Counted from the stretch's first letter, positions 16,930 to 25,743 are shown. The stretch is DNA of 64,000 nt from Chitinophagales bacterium (GCA_041392475.1 JAWKLZ010000002.1:744001-808000); one strand, 5' to 3'. Made by a program: numbers and translations. Notes: a model not told the origin generated them from the letters alone.

Positions 16930-17143
16930 ATGCCTGTTCTTTTGTTTGAATCACCCAAATTTGATTCCCTTCAATATCATTGACCGCCCCATAATAGAAC
17001 TGCTCTTTTGCCTCAAAATTGATGTCAAATACCAATATACCACCATGTTCTGCAATGCGCTTGTAAAAGGTTTTGATGTACCAATCAACCAGTTTTTGGT
17101 AATCTTCTGCAAGAATGACAACGTTTAGTAATTTGAGATTCAT
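16928..17143 (-). CDS. Short VOC/glyoxalase-like protein
   Basis: A 71-residue protein that looks like a shortened vicinal-oxygen-chelate fold. The start MNLKLLNVVILAEDYQKLVDWYIKTF is a typical first beta-alpha unit, and the end FYYGAVNDIEGNQIWVIQTKE is a typical last strand pair with the terminal acidic ligand region. The middle of the usual 115-130 residue domain is missing. Its ATG overlaps the previous stop codon (ATGA), so it is translated together with the gene at 17140. Whether it is a working half-domain or a deletion remnant is open. Confidence 0.65.
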   Translation of the reverse strand: MNLKLLNVVILAEDYQKLVDWYIKTFYKRIAEHGGILVFDINFEAKEQFYYGAVNDIEGNQIWVIQTKEQA

Positions 17144-17889
17144 TGTTTTGTGATTTTATTGAATTGTATCCTTTGATTATGATTCCTCACTATCCTTTCT
17201 ATCAAGTCCAAATAGGATAGCTTAATGCAATTGGAGTACAAGTTAAATTGCTTTCCTGTGAATATTGAGTAAATAGGCAAATAGAATTTAAGCTCTAAAG
17301 AATCTTTATAATTTACATTTCTCTTATCTGTACCTGTAAAGACAAAGTTGCTTTTTGTTTTATCAAAAATCAAAGGAGGAATAGCAAGTAAACTATCCCC
17401 GTTAATGATTGGCTCTAAAAGTGAACTTTGGATAAAATGGTCATTGGCTAATGTCTCAAAAATATCCTCTTGTTGAAATTTTTCAAATGGATTGATTGTA
17501 GCCAATCCAATCCCCGTTCCGCAGTCAAAACCAGAATTTTCTTCTACAATCCCATGAGGTAGGTTCAACCGAACTCTTGTTGCATACCCAACATCAAACA
17601 AAGTAGAATCTTCAATATTATAAAAGAAAGCTTCATTTCTGTACACAATTAAGTTTACAGGAAAAATAGAATTATTCCGAATCGTACAGTCAAAATTTCC
17701 GTTTTCTTTTTTTTGAATATGGTATTCAAAACTTCCCAAAATATCCTCTGTTATTTCTCCCATTTGAGGCATAGCAGTAACATACTTCAAAAAATATCCT
17801 CTTGTAAACTGCAAATCTGCAAAAACACACAAGAGTAAGAGCAGGAAACCAATGCTCACAATTTTGAGGAAATGTTTGAAAATGTTCAT
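17140..17889 (-). CDS. Hypothetical membrane-anchored protein
   Basis: A 249-residue protein that I do not recognise. The N-terminus is a signal anchor (FLKIVSIGFLLLLLCVFADL, residues 8-27) and the rest is a mixed beta domain, probably periplasmic. Features include CTIRNNSIFPVNLIVYRNEAFFYN and a lone FDCGTGIG. It overlaps the short VOC-like gene by four bases (ATGA), so the two form an operon. Confidence 0.65.
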   Translation of the reverse strand: MNIFKHFLKIVSIGFLLLLLCVFADLQFTRGYFLKYVTAMPQMGEITEDILGSFEYHIQKKENGNFDCTIRNNSIFPVNLIVYRNEAFFYNIEDSTLFDVGYATRVRLNLPHGIVEENSGFDCGTGIGLATINPFEKFQQEDIFETLANDHFIQSSLLEPIINGDSLLAIPPLIFDKTKSNFVFTGTDKRNVNYKDSLELKFYLPIYSIFTGKQFNLYSNCIKLSYLDLIERIVRNHNQRIQFNKITKQ

Positions 17890-17939
17890 ATCAAACTTTA
17901 GAAATTTTGTTGCAGTAAATTAGTCTTTTACTTGAGTGT

Positions 17940-19427
17940 TCATCCCTCCATCTTCTCCTCGACCCAATCCAAAAAATGAAAATACGAAAAAGCTCCAGCT
18001 TCATAAGGGTTTTCCTTCAGTTCGAGCAGTGACTCATGCAAATCTTCAAAAGCTGTTTGCAGTTCAGATACATCGTTGATTTTCGAAAGATGTTTGAAGA
18101 AAGTGAGGACTATGTTTTCGACTTGATAGAGTTTTTTGTGTTTGTAGAGGTAGCGATAGGCAGAGCGAGAAGTGTATTCAATTAGTAAATCGTTGTTCAA
18201 CTCAAAGTGAATAAGTAGGTCGAGGATTCGGGTGAAGCTGCCAATATCGGGTGATTCCTTGTCCAGTTCTTTGAAGCCCAAAAGTTCGTTCACCTCATCC
18301 AAAGCTGCATCATACTCCTTCTGATAGAAGTAAGCAGCCGCCATATTGAAGCGATTGCGAAAAACCCTATCTTTCTCATGGTCAAATATTTCAGGATTGC
18401 AGGCACGAACTTTTGGAATCATTTCGTACGCTTTTTTATAGTGCTTCAGCTCCAAATAATACGCCAACAGTGTTCCTTCCAATGTGTAAAAAATATTGGG
18501 GCGTATTTGAGCAACTGGAGCAATCACTTTTTCATTTCGCTTTTCCAAAATCAACTGGGCAGTCACCTCCAATTCTTCGTGCTTGTTGAGTATTCCTTGA
18601 ACAAACATCAGATTGTTGAGTGTCATTAAGTAAATAATTGGTTTAGTTTCGATGTATATATCGTTTTCTCCAAACAATTCTACTTGTTTTTGCATCTGCT
18701 CATAGACCGCTTCTGAGTTTTTGAAGCGTAGGTGATAGTTCGTCCAGATTTCATGGAATTGGTATCGAGTAGCAAAGGTGATAGCTTTTGTAGAATCTTG
18801 TAACAGAGGATGCTGCATGAAATCTTTCCAAGATTGTTCGTTTTGTTCCTCTCTCACCTTAGAGCCACTATTTCCCAATTGAAGGTACTGACCGTACACT
18901 TTGCGGTAGTCCTCCATGTTTTGGATGGCGTTGAGGGATTCTTGGATTTTTTGGTAGAGGTCAAAACGGTCTGCCGAATTTTGAAGGGGAAGTAGCACAA
19001 CAGACATTAGATAGAGTTCATATAGAATCCAATCGTCTTGGTATTTTTCAGCAAGTTTGAGGGCAGCGTCTATCCTTTTTTGGGCTAAATCAGTTGCGCC
19101 TCTGTCCTTCAATGCTCGAATTTCACGAAGCATTTGCAGCAAGCGGTTACGGTTGTTTTTATTGGAGTCGTAATCCGCTAAACTACTGACAATCAAGTTC
19201 AACAAATAGTTTTTAGCCACCGAAAATTGTTTGACAAATTTTTCTTTTCTAAATTTTTTGAGCAGTTTTTCCTCATCATATTCCTGCTGTCGGTCTATAG
19301 CATCGAATAGCTGCAAATAGGGATTGTCTTTGGAATTGTCATTTTTATAAGCAAACTTTTTGAAGTAGGCCTTTTCAGTTCGGGTGAGGGATTGAATGAG
19401 GTCAAACAAGTCGGTATTGGTAGCCAT
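17940..19427 (-). CDS. Large all-helical cytoplasmic protein (TPR-like)
   Basis: A 495-residue soluble, helix-rich protein without signal or membrane segments. The start DLIQSLTRTEKAYFKKFAYK, with LLKKFRKEKFVKQFSVAKNYL, is a segment I associate with conserved hypothetical Bacteroidota proteins. Repeating helical hairpins such as DLAQKRIDAALKLAEKYQDDWILYELYL and RFNMAAAYFYQKEYDAALDEVNELL have the TPR spacing of small-large-small residues. It is likely a scaffold; no enzyme motif is present. A -7 box at 19467-19474 lies 40 bp upstream. Confidence 0.75.
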   Translation of the reverse strand: MATNTDLFDLIQSLTRTEKAYFKKFAYKNDNSKDNPYLQLFDAIDRQQEYDEEKLLKKFRKEKFVKQFSVAKNYLLNLIVSSLADYDSNKNNRNRLLQMLREIRALKDRGATDLAQKRIDAALKLAEKYQDDWILYELYLMSVVLLPLQNSADRFDLYQKIQESLNAIQNMEDYRKVYGQYLQLGNSGSKVREEQNEQSWKDFMQHPLLQDSTKAITFATRYQFHEIWTNYHLRFKNSEAVYEQMQKQVELFGENDIYIETKPIIYLMTLNNLMFVQGILNKHEELEVTAQLILEKRNEKVIAPVAQIRPNIFYTLEGTLLAYYLELKHYKKAYEMIPKVRACNPEIFDHEKDRVFRNRFNMAAAYFYQKEYDAALDEVNELLGFKELDKESPDIGSFTRILDLLIHFELNNDLLIEYTSRSAYRYLYKHKKLYQVENIVLTFFKHLSKINDVSELQTAFEDLHESLLELKENPYEAGAFSYFHFLDWVEEKMEG

Positions 19428-19466
19428 CTGTACGTCTTATTTTGGTGAGCTTCAAAAAGAAACTAC

Positions 19467-19474
19467 CAAATATA
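19467..19474 (-). promoter_or_regulatory. -7 box for the helical protein gene
   Basis: On the minus strand this reads TATATTTG, an exact TAnnTTTG match, 40 bp before the ATG at 19427. Confidence 0.45.
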
Positions 19475-19494
19475 CACAGATATGGCTAAAAATC

Positions 19495-19529
19495 AAATGG
19501 CAAGCCTTCCTAAGAATGACTTGCCATTT
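19495..19529 (-). terminator. Terminator after the lipocalin-like gene
   Basis: AAATGGCAAG at 19495-19504 pairs exactly with CTTGCCATTT at 19520-19529. On the minus strand it is followed by GATTTTT. It lies 75 bp past the stop at 19604 and just upstream of the next promoter. Confidence 0.75.
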
Positions 19530-19603
19530 ATAAAAGTATTAAAATGGAAATAAGAATTGAAACAAAAAATTTCTAAAACCTCATTTCCATTTTTATTTAT
19601 TTA

Positions 19604-20116
19604 CTACCAATCCTTGCCATAGGTATTCCCATTGCTGTCCTCCATGTAGTAGTCATAGTCATCGCTACCGCTCATATCGTCAATCATTTCCATCGTATTC
19701 ATGTGCATTTGCTGTGTACGATTCATCTGCATGTTGATGGTATTGTTAAACGCATCCATAGACATACCCGCAGGTACTTCAATGTGTTGAGTAGGTCCGA
19801 CATATACGGCAGGAGCAAGGAATTCTTCAACAGGGCCACTCATTTTGTGGTTCATTGTCCAAAAATCAAGCGAGAGAATTCCATTTTCAATTTTCCAAGC
19901 CCCCATAGATTCACCTCCAACATCGGTAGTGACTTTGAAGTAAAAATAAGGCGAAAAATCCATCACTGTTTTGTTGCCTGCTTCATCGTAGGATACCCAT
20001 ACTCCTGCAATTTCGCCCTTGCTGAGGTCAGGCTGTTCTACTTGTTGTGCTATTGCAGTAGTTGAAAAAAGAAAAACGGTTATTAAAATAGAAATTACAA
20101 ATTGAAATGTTTTCAT
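19604..20116 (-). CDS. Secreted hypothetical protein, lipocalin-like start
   Basis: A 170-residue exported protein, started at the ATG at 20116 where MKTFQFVISILITVFLFSTTAIAQQ forms a clear signal peptide; the open frame extends further upstream without one. The mature start LSKGEIAGVWVSYDEAGNKTVMDFSPYFYFKV...MGAWKIENGILSLDF resembles the first strands of lipocalin-like/DUF domains that report 'W..d..g....i.f' patterns. The C-terminus is rich in Met, Asn and Asp (SMDAFNNTINMQMNRTQQMHMNTMEM). Function unknown. Confidence 0.75.
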   Translation of the reverse strand: MKTFQFVISILITVFLFSTTAIAQQVEQPDLSKGEIAGVWVSYDEAGNKTVMDFSPYFYFKVTTDVGGESMGAWKIENGILSLDFWTMNHKMSGPVEEFLAPAVYVGPTQHIEVPAGMSMDAFNNTINMQMNRTQQMHMNTMEMIDDMSGSDDYDYYMEDSNGNTYGKDW

Positions 20117-20531
20117 GATACATGTTTTTGAGGTAATAAAAATTTCGTTTCTTATACCTACAAATATCACTCAAACGTTTTCCAATATCGAACCTAAAAA
20201 ACGCATTTTGTAATATTCAATCAAACTTAAAAGTGCTTAAATCTACTGATTATCAGCAAAATGCAGAACCACTTCTTTTAATGTTCAAACTGATTTTTAC
20301 TACAAAAAAAATACTTCAAAAGCAGTATATCAGTATATTTGGGGTCTTTGATAAAATCTGTGAAAGGAAAACTACCTTCTAAAAGCAGACTTCACCTCTA
20401 AAAAAAGACTTCGGAAGTTTTAATCTTTGAAAAATTCAGGTTTGTTAAATTAGTTTTTTGAATTTTGTAGAACTAAACTTCCGAAGTCTTTCTATTGTGC
20501 TATTTTCACTTCAGTTTTTATTTTTCAACGC
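20117..20531. other. Intergenic region with a perfect 17-bp inverted repeat
   Basis: A 415-bp gap between divergent genes. Apart from promoters that I cannot place, it holds one striking structure, the inverted repeat at 20404-20491. No gene or RNA is recognised. Confidence 0.6.
20404..20491. repeat. Perfect 17-bp inverted repeat upstream of the DinB gene
   Basis: AAAGACTTCGGAAGTTT at 20404-20420 and its exact complement AAACTTCCGAAGTCTTT at 20475-20491 enclose 54 bases. Each arm is itself nearly palindromic around CTTC-GGAAG. It ends 40 bp before the DinB start codon. Confidence 0.85.
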
Positions 20532-21041
20532 ATGTACCAACACATTTTTACAGAACTGCAACAAAACAAATCCGTCTTTGAAAACCTCCTCAAAAACACT
20601 CCCAAAGCCGCCTATACTTGGAAACAAGCTCCCAAAAAATGGTGCTTACTTGAAATCATCTGCCACCTCTACGACGAAGAAAGAGAAGATTTTAGGGTGC
20701 GACTGGGGTTGGTATTGCAAACGCCCGAAGTCACGCCGCCACCCATACATCCAACGAAATGGGTGACAGAACGAAAATACATGGAGCAAAATTTTGACGA
20801 AAAACTACATGGTTTTTTGGAGGAACGGGATAAGTCCATCGAATGGCTGCAATCTTTGGAAAACCCTCAATGGGATAATGCCTACCAACATCCTAAATAC
20901 GGCCTTTTCTCTGCCCGATTTTACCTCACCAATTGGCTCGCCCACGACTACTTACACATGCGCCAAATCACCCGATTGAAGTACGATTATTTGCAGCATA
21001 TTTCTGGTGAATCGGTGCGCTATGCGGGGGAATGGATGTAG
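20532..21041 (+). CDS. DinB family protein
   Basis: A 169-residue four-helix-bundle protein of the DinB/YfiT family. These bind a divalent metal with three histidines, and many act as bacillithiol or other thiol transferases. The first His lies in CLLEIICHLYDEERED and the C-terminal pair in TNWLAHDYLHMRQITRLKYD, the usual ligand positions. Length and start (MYQHIFTELQQNKSVFENLL) fit the family. Substrate is not known. Confidence 0.9.
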   Translation: MYQHIFTELQQNKSVFENLLKNTPKAAYTWKQAPKKWCLLEIICHLYDEEREDFRVRLGLVLQTPEVTPPPIHPTKWVTERKYMEQNFDEKLHGFLEERDKSIEWLQSLENPQWDNAYQHPKYGLFSARFYLTNWLAHDYLHMRQITRLKYDYLQHISGESVRYAGEWM

Positions 21042-21407
21042 CAACGTTTTACTAAAATGCCTCTATATTAATCAATTAGTTGAGAATACTTTAGATGCTT
21101 CTATTTTTGAAAACATTGATTTTGACAGGAATCTATATTCTTAACACACACAAACTTTCAAGATTTACTTTTCAAAAAATACTTGTCTATTTTTCGGTTG
21201 TGGTAACTTGGGAATTGTTCGTTCTTTGTGATTACTAAGCCTCGAACAGGAATTATTTACAGAAAGGAATTTTCCGCACTAAATACAGAAGATTTTCATC
21301 ATTTAAGTGTGATTCTTTTTCGTAGCCGATTTTCCAAGGTCTCGGAACAGGCTTTGTTCAAGGCAGTACAACAATTTAGCACTTTACAATAACCAATCTC
21401 CAAAAAC
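21042..21407. other. Intergenic region containing dispersed repeat copy 2
   Basis: A 366-bp gap between DinB and ada. The only recognisable structure is the repeat at 21238-21331. The ada promoter should lie in its last 70 bp. Confidence 0.5.
21238..21331. repeat. Dispersed repeat, copy 2
   Basis: This matches 4763-4843 in the blocks AGCCTCGAACAGGAAT, TTACAGAAAGGAATTTT and AGTGTGATTCTTTTTCGTA, with a variable middle about 15 bases longer. Both copies run in the same direction. Confidence 0.7.
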
Positions 21408-22469
21408 ATGCACATCCAAAACCCAACCGACATTCAAAAATACTATCAAGCATTGGTAGAAAGAAATGAGCAATATATCGGCATTTTTTATGTGGGTGTA
21501 AAGACGACAGGCATTTTCTGCATCGCTACTTGTAGGGCGAGAAAGCCCAAATTGGAGAATGTGGAGTTTTACACGGAGGTCAAAGAACTGCTGCAAGCGG
21601 GCTATCGCCCCTGCAAAATCTGCAAACCCACCCAAAATGCCGACCAAGCTCCCGAAGAGGTATTGAAGGCAGTGAAAATGGTTGCTAACAGTCCCAAAGA
21701 AAAAATCACCGACTACACATTGACTCAAAATGGTTTGAGTCCAGAGTTTTTGCGGCGTTGGTTCAACAAACACTATGGCATGACTTTCCACGCCTATCAG
21801 CGCATGATTCGCATCAACCTTGCGTTTCAGGAGGTCAAAAACGGCAAAACAGTGACGGATTCTGCCTTTGATACGGGCTATGAATCACTGAGTGGCTTTG
21901 GCTATACCTTCAAAAAGGTCATCGGAAAATCCCCACAACAAAGCAAAGGTCAAAACCTCATTTACATCAGCCGATTGACCACACCTATTGGTCCCATGTT
22001 CGCCTGTGCGACCGATGAAGGTTTGTGCTTGTTGGAGTTTGTGGAGCGCAAAATGCTCGAAACCGAATTTCGGGATTTGCAGCACCGCTTGAATGCCACG
22101 ATTTTGGCGGGTGAAAATGACCACATTCGGCAGGTCAAATGGGAATTGACGGAATATTTTGCAGGAACTCGCCAAACTTTTGAAGTTAGGCTACTCACGC
22201 CTGGTACAGCTTTTCAACAGAGCGTTTGGCGTGAATTGTTGAAAATTCCCTACGGTACAACTCGTTCTTACCAAGCCCAAGCCGAAAAACTCGGCAAACC
22301 CAAAGCTGTCAGAGCAGTCGCCAATGCCAACGGCTGCAATCGGATAGCTATCGTAATTCCTTGCCATCGGGTGATTGGCAAAAATGGACATTTGACGGGA
22401 TATGCGGGTGGTTTGGAGCGAAAAAAGTGGTTGTTGGAGCATGAGGGGCGGCATGGAAATCAGGATTAA
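21408..22469 (+). CDS. ada: Ada: methylation-responsive regulator and O6-methylguanine methyltransferase
   Basis: A 353-residue three-part protein, almost the length of E. coli Ada. The N-terminal zinc domain has Cys38, Cys42, Cys69 and Cys72 (TTGIFCIATCRARKPK and GYRPCKICKP), the same numbering as in E. coli, where Cys38 takes the methyl group from DNA phosphotriesters. An AraC-type helix-turn-helix region follows (about 85-180, SPEFLRRWFNKHYGMTFHAY and SAFDTGYESLSGFGYTFKKV). The C-terminal methyltransferase has the active-site IVIPCHRVIG with Cys319. It repairs alkylated DNA and activates its own regulon. It stands alone here. Confidence 0.97.
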   Translation: MHIQNPTDIQKYYQALVERNEQYIGIFYVGVKTTGIFCIATCRARKPKLENVEFYTEVKELLQAGYRPCKICKPTQNADQAPEEVLKAVKMVANSPKEKITDYTLTQNGLSPEFLRRWFNKHYGMTFHAYQRMIRINLAFQEVKNGKTVTDSAFDTGYESLSGFGYTFKKVIGKSPQQSKGQNLIYISRLTTPIGPMFACATDEGLCLLEFVERKMLETEFRDLQHRLNATILAGENDHIRQVKWELTEYFAGTRQTFEVRLLTPGTAFQQSVWRELLKIPYGTTRSYQAQAEKLGKPKAVRAVANANGCNRIAIVIPCHRVIGKNGHLTGYAGGLERKKWLLEHEGRHGNQD

Positions 22470-22533
22470 AAATCGAAACGGAAAAGTAAACCATTGAGCA
22501 TTGTATGTGTTGTAGTTTATTAAAAAAGGACTT

Positions 22534-23235
22534 ATGAATAAACTACTTACACTTTTATTGGTATCTGTCGCCTGCTATCTATTTTCTCCAAAGGTAAACG
22601 CTCAAATAGATGAAGATCAATTGGGCGCATGGTATATGTACTTTTGGAATACTGGCTTCAAAAATAGTCCATGGGGATTGCAGGGAGACATTCAACATAG
22701 AAATTGGAATCTTGGAGGTGACTTAGAGCAGTTGTTGCTTCGAGGGGGCATCACCTATCAACCCGATAATACACCTATAAAATTCACGCTGGGCTATGGC
22801 AATATTACCACAGGTACTTTTGGTGACTCCAAAGAAACAACTTCCGAAAGTCGTATTTACCAAGAAGCCTTAATTCCTCAAAAATTAGGCAATCGTTTTC
22901 AGCTTACCCACCGTTTTCGTTTTGAGCAAAGATTTGTCGAAAACCAAGATTTTAGAACCCGTTGGCGTTACAACTTGTTTTTGAACGTTCTGCTCAACAA
23001 GACGGAAATGGAGAAAGGCACAATCTACTTTGCTTTTTACAATGAACTATTTATCAATGGTGAAAGAGGAATAGGGGATGGGAGAGAAGTGCAGATATTT
23101 GATAGGAATAGACGCTATACGGCTTTGGGGTATTGTCTCCAAAAGGGTCTAAATATTCAACTGGGCTTTATGGAGCAAGCTACGGATGATTGGACTAAAG
23201 GACAGATGCAGTTGAGTGTGCATCAGAAGTTTTGA
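22534..23235 (+). CDS. DUF2490 outer-membrane protein
   Basis: A 233-residue exported protein with a signal peptide (LLTLLLVSVACYLFSPKVNAQ) and a beta-barrel pattern. The start of the mature part, QLGAWYMYFWNTGFKNSPWGLQGDIQHRNWN, and the later HRFRFEQRFV...FRTRWRYNLFLNVLLN match DUF2490 proteins, barrel proteins widespread in Bacteroidota with no proven function. The end (LGFMEQATDDWTKGQMQLSVHQKF) closes with an aromatic last residue, as outer-membrane barrels do. Confidence 0.88.
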   Translation: MNKLLTLLLVSVACYLFSPKVNAQIDEDQLGAWYMYFWNTGFKNSPWGLQGDIQHRNWNLGGDLEQLLLRGGITYQPDNTPIKFTLGYGNITTGTFGDSKETTSESRIYQEALIPQKLGNRFQLTHRFRFEQRFVENQDFRTRWRYNLFLNVLLNKTEMEKGTIYFAFYNELFINGERGIGDGREVQIFDRNRRYTALGYCLQKGLNIQLGFMEQATDDWTKGQMQLSVHQKF

Positions 23236-23371
23236 TAAAAATTTAATGCGGCGAACAAAATATATATTTTTCAGATAGCCGCCGTACTATGGCAAAATTG
23301 AAGTAAAAGAAAGCGGGCTTACATTCTGCTGTTAGGAATCGTTTAATTTTCAAAAATAACGATTTTCTCTG

Positions 23372-23379
23372 TATTTTTG
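23372..23379 (+). promoter_or_regulatory. -7 box for the ASPIC protein gene
   Basis: TATTTTTG is an exact TAnnTTTG match 34 bp upstream of the ATG at 23413. It overlaps the in-frame ATG at 23377, which argues for the later start. Confidence 0.45.
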
Positions 23380-23412
23380 ACATTCTTTTCATGTGTTTCA
23401 AAGAAATATGTT

Positions 23413-25296
23413 ATGCAATCCAAAATATACACCTTCATCTTATTTGTGCTTTTGGTTATTTCTCCTCCCATTTCGGCTCAATTTACTGAGGTCAGCATAG
23501 AATCGGGAATCCTTTTTCAGCATACAAGTGCGCTGATGATAGGTGGAGGCGGTGTATTTTTTGATTACAACAACGATGGTTGGGAAGATATTTATTTAGC
23601 AGGTGGTGGTGGAAGCGATGCTTTGTACCACAACAATGGAGATGGTACATTCTCTAATATTTCTGAAACGGCGGGACTAAAAAACCTTCCTAATTATCAA
23701 ACTACGGGGGCAATTTCGGCGGATATAGACAATGATGGTTTTCGGGATGTTTTTGTGATGACTTGGGATACACAGCCCAATATGATGTTGCACAACAATG
23801 GCGATGGCACTTTCACCGAAATCGGTCAGCAAATAGGAGTGGCAGATGTTTCTTTTTCAATGGCCGCCTCGTTTGGCGACTACAATGTGGATGGTTATTT
23901 AGATCTGTATGTGGGCAATTATTTGGAAGAAAATGGGGGTTACGATGCGGAAAATGGTTTTGGACATGAAGGATACCGCAATTTTTTCTACATCAATCAA
24001 GGGGATGGAACATTTGAAGAAGTGGGTCAATTTTATGGATTGGATGATGCAGGGTGTGCGCTTGCAGTTGCTTTCACGGACTATGACAATGATTCGGACG
24101 TGGATATTTATGTGGCCAATGATTTTGGAGAATGGGTACTGCCCAATTCGATTTTTGCCAATTCATACCCTACCGACTTTTTCTCCAACTTCAATACGAT
24201 AACTGGATTGGATATTAAAATTTATGCTATGGGAATTGCAATTGGCGACTACAATGAAGATGGCTATTTCGATTATTATGTTTCCAATTTAGGACGCAAT
24301 CGCCTCCTTCAAAACCAAGGGCTCAACCAGCGTTTCTTGGATTTGGCTATTCAAGCAGGTGTCGACAACACTTACAGCGGCATAGATTCTTCAACAGGTG
24401 ATGTACTTTTGGCAACAAGCTGGGGTACAGCCTTTTTTGACTATGACAATGACACCTACATCGATTTATTTGTGAGTAATGGACATATTCCCGCAGTCAA
24501 CGATCTAAAAAATTCGGAAGTTGACCCCAATAAATTGTACCGCAACAATCAAGCGAATGGTACTTTCACAGATGTATCGGATGATATGGGTGTGGCGAAT
24601 ACCGATGTTTGTAGAGGAATGGCTGTTGCAGATTACGACAATGATGGCGATATGGATATTTTGGTTGTAGGCATTTACGATGCTGGTAGAGAGTTCACTT
24701 CTGAAAACCATGTTCTTTTGTACCGCAATGATTCTCCTCCTGCCAATTGGCTAAAAGTAGAATTGAAAGGAGTAACCAACAACAAACAAGGAATTGGAAG
24801 TCATGTTGAAGTAAAGGTAGATGGGCGGACTTTTATGCGAGAGATTGATGGAGGCAGCAGTCATGCTTCTCAAAATAGTACGATTGCTCATTTTGGTTTG
24901 GGAAATTACGAAATGATTGACGAATTGAAAGTGCGTTGGTTGGGTGGAGCAGAACAGGTCTTTACCAATATTGCAGCCAATCAAACGGTTATTATACGAG
25001 AAGGAGAAATGACTGCTATTGAAGAACATACGTCTTCTTTATTGCAGTTGACCAGCCAACCAAATCCATTCAAAGAAAGTACACTTATCAGCTATTCCCT
25101 GCCAAAATCTTCAAAAGTTTCTTTGGCTATTTACGATGTAACAGGTCGTTTGATTCACCAAATAGCAGAAAACGAACAGGCTGTGGGTAAACAAATGTTT
25201 GATTGGCAACCTTCTGCAAAATTAGCTGCGGGTATTTACTTTTGCCAACTGATTACTGATTTTGGAATGGCTTCCCATCGTTTAATCGTAGAATAG
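23413..25296 (+). CDS. CRTAC1/ASPIC-UnbV family protein with T9SS type A signal
   Basis: A 627-residue secreted protein. It starts at 23413 with the signal peptide KIYTFILFVLLVISPPISAQ. Several FG-GAP/VCBS repeats follow, each with a calcium-binding D-x-[DN]-x-D-G loop (DYNNDGWEDIYLAG, DIDNDGFRDVFVM, DYNVDGYLDLYVGN, DYDNDTYIDLFVSNG, DYDNDGDMDILVVG), building a seven-bladed propeller. Residues about 442-535 are an ASPIC/UnbV domain (WLKVELKG...GIGSHVEVKVDG...DELKVRWLGG). The last 65 residues (NPFKESTLISYSLPKSSKVSLAIYDVTGR...AAGIYFCQL) are a T9SS type A sorting domain. It should be displayed on the cell surface; ligand unknown. Confidence 0.94.
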   Translation: MQSKIYTFILFVLLVISPPISAQFTEVSIESGILFQHTSALMIGGGGVFFDYNNDGWEDIYLAGGGGSDALYHNNGDGTFSNISETAGLKNLPNYQTTGAISADIDNDGFRDVFVMTWDTQPNMMLHNNGDGTFTEIGQQIGVADVSFSMAASFGDYNVDGYLDLYVGNYLEENGGYDAENGFGHEGYRNFFYINQGDGTFEEVGQFYGLDDAGCALAVAFTDYDNDSDVDIYVANDFGEWVLPNSIFANSYPTDFFSNFNTITGLDIKIYAMGIAIGDYNEDGYFDYYVSNLGRNRLLQNQGLNQRFLDLAIQAGVDNTYSGIDSSTGDVLLATSWGTAFFDYDNDTYIDLFVSNGHIPAVNDLKNSEVDPNKLYRNNQANGTFTDVSDDMGVANTDVCRGMAVADYDNDGDMDILVVGIYDAGREFTSENHVLLYRNDSPPANWLKVELKGVTNNKQGIGSHVEVKVDGRTFMREIDGGSSHASQNSTIAHFGLGNYEMIDELKVRWLGGAEQVFTNIAANQTVIIREGEMTAIEEHTSSLLQLTSQPNPFKESTLISYSLPKSSKVSLAIYDVTGRLIHQIAENEQAVGKQMFDWQPSAKLAAGIYFCQLITDFGMASHRLIVE

Positions 25297-25331
25297 TGCT
25301 TATCAATAAAATTGTGAGTCTATTAAAAACG

Positions 25332-25405
25332 ACTTTTGAAGTTTATTCTTGAAGATATTGGGATGTTTGAAAATCACTATGCTTTCAAAAGAAAACTTCA
25401 AAAGT
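25332..25405. repeat. Perfect 13-bp inverted repeat
   Basis: ACTTTTGAAGTTT at 25332-25344 pairs with AAACTTCAAAAGT at 25393-25405. The left arm and its flank share 18 bases with the palindrome at 7114-7142. It lies between convergent genes, so it may also end transcription. Confidence 0.75.
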
Positions 25406-25448
25406 TTCATTTCATTCCACCAAAATCTTCAATGAACAAAATCATATA

Positions 25449-25685
25449 TCAGCCTCCCGCATAAGGCGGCAACAAAGCAACTTCATCTCCATCTTTCAAT
25501 ACAAAATCATCATCATGCACAATTTCTTGATTGACTGCAATGTGGTGTGTATATGATGCCAGTTTTGGATATAGATTAAGAAGTTGTTTTCTTAGTAAGC
25601 CTATCTGCTGAATATCCTGAACAGCAATCATTTTTGTTTGGGCAACATCGGTGAGAACGCCCCAAAATAATACGTTTACTTTCAT
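25449..25685 (-). CDS. moaD: MoaD/ThiS-family small sulfur carrier
   Basis: A 78-residue beta-grasp protein. I start it at the ATG at 25685 (MKVNVLFWGVLTDVAQTK), since the longer open frame adds a non-homologous leader. It ends with the Gly-Gly tail (DGDEVALLPPYAGG) that becomes the thiocarboxylate used for molybdopterin dithiolene formation. No moaE or other molybdenum-cofactor gene is in the window, so a MoaD role rests on the sequence alone and ThiS-like use is possible. It follows GSCFA by 58 bp. Confidence 0.85.
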   Translation of the reverse strand: MKVNVLFWGVLTDVAQTKMIAVQDIQQIGLLRKQLLNLYPKLASYTHHIAVNQEIVHDDDFVLKDGDEVALLPPYAGG

Positions 25686-25743
25686 TTTTTTATGTTGAAG
25701 TGTTCGTGTGTTAATGTTTGAGTTTGATTGTGGTTTTCGCAAT

